Shown piece by piece: positions 6,763-8,098 of a DNA stretch of 8,098 nt. The notes below the pieces were generated by a model. It saw nothing but the letters and a program-made list of their open reading frames with translations. It was not told the origin of the DNA and made no database searches. This DNA is from JASMHC01 sp964476515. GTDB taxonomy: Bacteria > Pseudomonadota > Alphaproteobacteria > Rhodobacterales > Rhodobacteraceae. Position 1 is the first letter of the stretch. Each line of letters begins with the position of its first letter. Made by a program: the position numbers and the translations under genes. The stretch spans positions 1 to 8,098 of the forward strand of contig CAYZAY010000105.1 in assembly GCA_964476515.1 (NCBI GenBank). The letters run 5' to 3'.

Positions 6763-7116
6763 TTAATCGTTTGCAGGCTCAAGAAGAGTGTCGAGCATGG
6801 CAGAAATGTCCTCAACCTTTTCGGCAATTACATGGGTCACCCCGTCTGCCCGCTGCACCCGTCCGGTGATCCGCAACAGACGGCCCGAGATCACGGCGCG
6901 CCGGAAGGTTTCATAGATTTTCTTCCAGCAGACGATGTTCACAACGCCCGTTTCATCCTCAAGCGTCAGGAAGATCACACCCTTGGCGGTCCCGGGCCGT
7001 TGCCGCAGGATCACCAGCCCCGCCACCGCCACCCGCGCCCCTTCGGGGGGCACATGGATTTGCGCAGCCGTCAGACAAGAGGGCGGTTTGGGCCATATAT
7101 GAGACATATGAGTCAT
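6763..7116 (-). CDS. dnaE2: C-terminal OB-fold fragment of error-prone DNA polymerase DnaE2
   Basis: This intact 117-codon ORF matches only the last about 105 residues of DnaE2, the roughly 1,000-residue catalytic alpha subunit of the SOS mutasome. GARVAVAGLVILRQRPGTAK (27-46), GVIFLTLEDETGVVNIVCW (47-65) and HVIAEKVEDIS (94-104) are the OB-fold signature that closes DnaE2. The PHP, palm, fingers and helix-hairpin-helix domains are absent, so it cannot be a polymerase. Residues 1-12, including the repeat MTH-MSH, do not look like DnaE2 and read through the junction. An in-frame TAA lies 7 codons before the ATG, and no Shine-Dalgarno is visible. A LexA box lies directly upstream. By hand count, 6781-7080 is about 61% GC against about 51% in part of gor and 55% in fdx, which suggests a different origin. 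It is either a remnant of a deleted imuA-imuB-dnaE2 operon or a retained stand-alone OB protein. Family identity is firm; function is not. Confidence 0.8.
   Translation of the reverse strand: MTHMSHIWPKPPSCLTAAQIHVPPEGARVAVAGLVILRQRPGTAKGVIFLTLEDETGVVNIVCWKKIYETFRRAVISGRLLRITGRVQRADGVTHVIAEKVEDISAMLDTLLEPAND
7097..7114. repeat. Tandem 9-base repeat at the start of the dnaE2 remnant
   Basis: ATATGAGAC (7097-7105) is followed at once by ATATGAGTC (7106-7114), one mismatch in nine. On the minus strand they encode most of the MTH-MSH repeat at the start of the dnaE2 fragment. They sit where the promoter region meets recognisable DnaE2 sequence, so they may mark the rearrangement that made the junction. 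Confidence 0.5.
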
Positions 7117-7118
7117 GC

Positions 7119-7133
7119 GAACAAATATAGAAC
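7119..7133 (-). promoter_or_regulatory. LexA (SOS) box, GTTC-N7-GTTC
   Basis: Read on the minus strand the site is GTTCTATATTTGTTC: two GTTC direct repeats with a 7-base spacer, an exact match to the LexA operator of alphaproteobacteria. It ends 2 bases before the ATG of the dnaE2 fragment and covers a -10-like element, so bound LexA would block initiation. Because dnaE2 and imuAB genes are classic LexA targets in this class, the location next to a dnaE2 remnant makes a chance match unlikely. It also lies upstream of the divergent ferredoxin gene, 106 bases before its start, which is less likely to be its target. Confidence 0.75.
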
Positions 7134-7151
7134 ATTATAAGATTGTCGCAA
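7124..7151 (-). promoter_or_regulatory. Predicted promoter for the dnaE2 remnant
   Basis: On the minus strand TTGCGA (7146-7151) and TATATT (7124-7129) are separated by 16 bases. The -10 lies inside the LexA box. A start 6-7 bases downstream would make the message nearly leaderless, which fits the missing Shine-Dalgarno. A perfect TATAAT (7134-7139) is also present but has only a poor TTTTTG (7157-7162) at 17-base spacing. Transcription is inferred from these matches alone. Confidence 0.5.
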
Positions 7152-7197
7152 TCCTTCAAAAAGAGGGTCGCAATTGTGACTGGCACCCCCCAATTGG
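7142..7197 (+). promoter_or_regulatory. Direct repeat and palindromes upstream of the ferredoxin gene
   Basis: GTCGCAAT occurs twice, at 7145-7152 and 7167-7174, 22 bases start to start, about two helical turns. The first copy lies in ATTG-TCG-CAAT (7142-7152). The second lies in the 14-base near-palindrome GTCGCAATTGTGAC (7167-7180, 6 of 7 pairs). A third palindrome, CCAATTGG, is at 7190-7197; its CAATTG core is 20 bases from the CAATTG at 7171-7176. The block is 43-98 bases before the ferredoxin ATG and partly overlaps the opposing dnaE2-remnant promoter. It looks like an operator region, but no regulator can be named. Confidence 0.35.
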
Positions 7198-7239
7198 TTT
7201 GATTAAAGAAGGCTGAAATTCACGAGGAGACTCCGCAAA

Positions 7240-7563
7240 ATGGCGAAGATTACGTATGTCGAACACAGCGGCACCGAGCATGTCGTCGAAGTGGCCAACG
7301 GTCTGACCGTCATGGAAGGCGCACGCGATAATAATATCCCCGGTATCGAGGCCGATTGCGGCGGCGCTTGCGCCTGTTCCACCTGTCACGTTTACGTTGA
7401 CGCGGCTTGGGTAGAAAAAATTCCGGCCAAGGACGACATGGAAGAAGACATGCTCGACTTTGCCTATGAACCAGACTCGAACCGCTCTCGTTTGACCTGT
7501 CAAATCCGTGTCACGGATGAAATGGACGGGCTCAAAGTGCAAATGCCTGAAAAGCAAATCTGA
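7240..7563 (+). CDS. 2Fe-2S ferredoxin, adrenodoxin/FdVI type
   Basis: This small soluble electron carrier of 107 residues is the adrenodoxin/putidaredoxin-type ferredoxin. The cluster ligands are C40, C46, C49 and C87 (C-x5-C-x2-C-x37-C), in ADCGGACACSTCHVYVD (38-54). C44 lies inside the loop and is not expected to be a ligand. The C-terminal LTCQIRVTDEMDGL (85-98) is also diagnostic. It resembles Rhodobacter capsulatus FdVI. Ferredoxins of this type serve Fe-S cluster assembly or cytochrome P450 reduction, but no isc/suf or P450 gene is visible here, so the partner is unknown. AGGAG (7225-7229) lies 10 bases before the ATG. Its stop codon overlaps the start of the broken FG-GAP gene by one base (TGATG), suggesting the two were once co-transcribed. 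The ORF is intact between two degraded genes, as expected for a core function. Confidence 0.93.
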   Translation: MAKITYVEHSGTEHVVEVANGLTVMEGARDNNIPGIEADCGGACACSTCHVYVDAAWVEKIPAKDDMEEDMLDFAYEPDSNRSRLTCQIRVTDEMDGLKVQMPEKQI

Positions 7564-8071
7564 TGACTGGGGCGAGGGGCAGCATTCAATTGCGCCTCGC
7601 TAATCTGGTTGGCTGCTGTCTGGCGGCTGTAACAGCGGTAAGCACCAGCTTTGCCGCTGATATTGTGTCGGCTCGCTATACCGACCAGACATCGCGCTAC
7701 ACCTTACATAGGGCGAACGCATAGATGGTTGGCGCCAATCGGCGTGGCTGACCTTGATGGCGATGGCCATGTCGAACTTGCCTATATCGACCGGCCCAAC
7801 TTGGCAGAAAACTCTGCGGGTTTGGCGTTTCTCAAACGAAGAACTCAAGCACGTGGCTGATCTATCAGGACTAACCAACCATCGCATCGGCTGGGAATAT
7901 ATCTTGGGCGGCATCCGAGAATGCGGTAGCGGGTTTGAAATGATCACTGCCTCAAGCGACTGGTCACAGATCGTATCAACGACGCTAAACGGGGCAGGGG
8001 ATCTAATTGCCCGACCAATATCAAAATACAGCGACCCCGAAAGCCTCAACACCGCCCTGAACTGTCCCTAA
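7563..8071 (+). pseudogene. FG-GAP/VCBS repeat secreted protein, broken by deletion and frameshift
   Basis: Three reading frames each hold part of one protein. Frame A (from ATG 7563) gives a signal peptide ending STSFA-ADIV and ADIVSARYTDQTSRY, then stops at TAG 7722-7724. Frame B resumes near 7697 with TPYIGRTHRWLAPIGVADL and the FG-GAP/VCBS calcium-loop motif DLDGDGHVELAYIDRPNLA. Frame C takes over at 7807-7811 with TLRVWRFSNEELKHVADL and TNHRIGWEYILGGIREC, and ends at TAA 8069-8071. From my memory of intact Rhodobacteraceae homologues, about 60-75 residues are missing between frames A and B, and one extra base (in GAAAA, 7807-7811) causes the B-to-C shift. The intact protein would be an exported beta-propeller-like repeat protein of unknown role. 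The start overlaps the ferredoxin stop. A lone frameshift could be a sequencing error, but the deletion makes true decay more likely. Confidence 0.8.
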
Positions 8072-8098
8072 TTTTATCTTGCCCAAAATACCCTTGGG

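Noticed and set aside
6763..7116. The ORF as a separate single-stranded DNA-binding or tRNA-synthetase-type OB protein.
   Set aside because: The run GLVILRQRPGTAKGVIFLTL plus EDETGVVNIVCW and HVIAEKVEDIS is specific to the DnaE2 C-terminus, so a DnaE2 origin fits better.
7097..7140. AT-rich repeated stretch as an insertion-sequence end or phage attachment site.
   Set aside because: There are no terminal inverted repeats, target duplication, transposase or integrase in the window. The LexA box and promoter elements account for most of the AT-richness.
8082..8098. CCCAA...TTGGG hairpin at the right edge, as a possible terminator for the broken FG-GAP gene.
   Set aside because: The stem has only five visible pairs and the window ends before any T-tract could be seen.

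Overview
This window comes from an alphaproteobacterium, most likely a moderate-GC member of the Roseobacter group (Rhodobacterales). The evidence is the RpiA with a C-terminal tail longer than the E. coli enzyme, a glutathione reductase with the CVIRGC redox motif, the order hflK-hflC-DUF2065-degP, an FdVI/adrenodoxin-type ferredoxin, and a GAAC-N7-GAAC LexA box of the alphaproteobacterial type. Assignment below order level is an inference from the proteins.

Left and centre (161-6196, + strand) is ordinary core chromosome. rpiA and gor are coupled, with the gor ribosome-binding site overlapping the rpiA stop codon. After a 64-base gap carrying a CtrA-like TTAA-N7-TTAA box come hflK, hflC and a small DUF2065 membrane protein, tightly packed and partly overlapping. 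A 119-base gap containing a 16-base near-palindrome then leads to the Do-family periplasmic protease gene degP. HflK/HflC form the inner-membrane SPFH complex that modulates FtsH, and DegP handles misfolded envelope proteins, so this block is an envelope protein quality-control cluster. It ends at a strong hairpin (6199-6230) that also serves the convergent gene from the right.

The right part (6229-8098) is the most interesting. On the minus strand lie a lipoprotein with a C-terminal peptidoglycan-binding-like domain and, upstream of it, a 117-codon ORF that is only the C-terminal OB-fold end of the error-prone polymerase DnaE2. The rest of dnaE2 is missing, yet an exact LexA box with promoter-like elements sits directly before the ORF's first ATG. 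The simplest reading is that an SOS-controlled mutagenesis operon (imuA-imuB-dnaE2 type) collapsed by internal deletion, leaving its promoter joined to the last about 105 codons of dnaE2. Divergent from it is an intact 2Fe-2S ferredoxin gene, whose upstream region contains a direct repeat and palindromes. Immediately after the ferredoxin is an FG-GAP/VCBS-type secreted protein gene broken by an internal deletion and a one-base frameshift.

So a conserved housekeeping block borders a zone where two genes flanking an intact ferredoxin gene have lost sequence. I see no tRNA, rRNA, CRISPR array, insertion sequence or phage gene.
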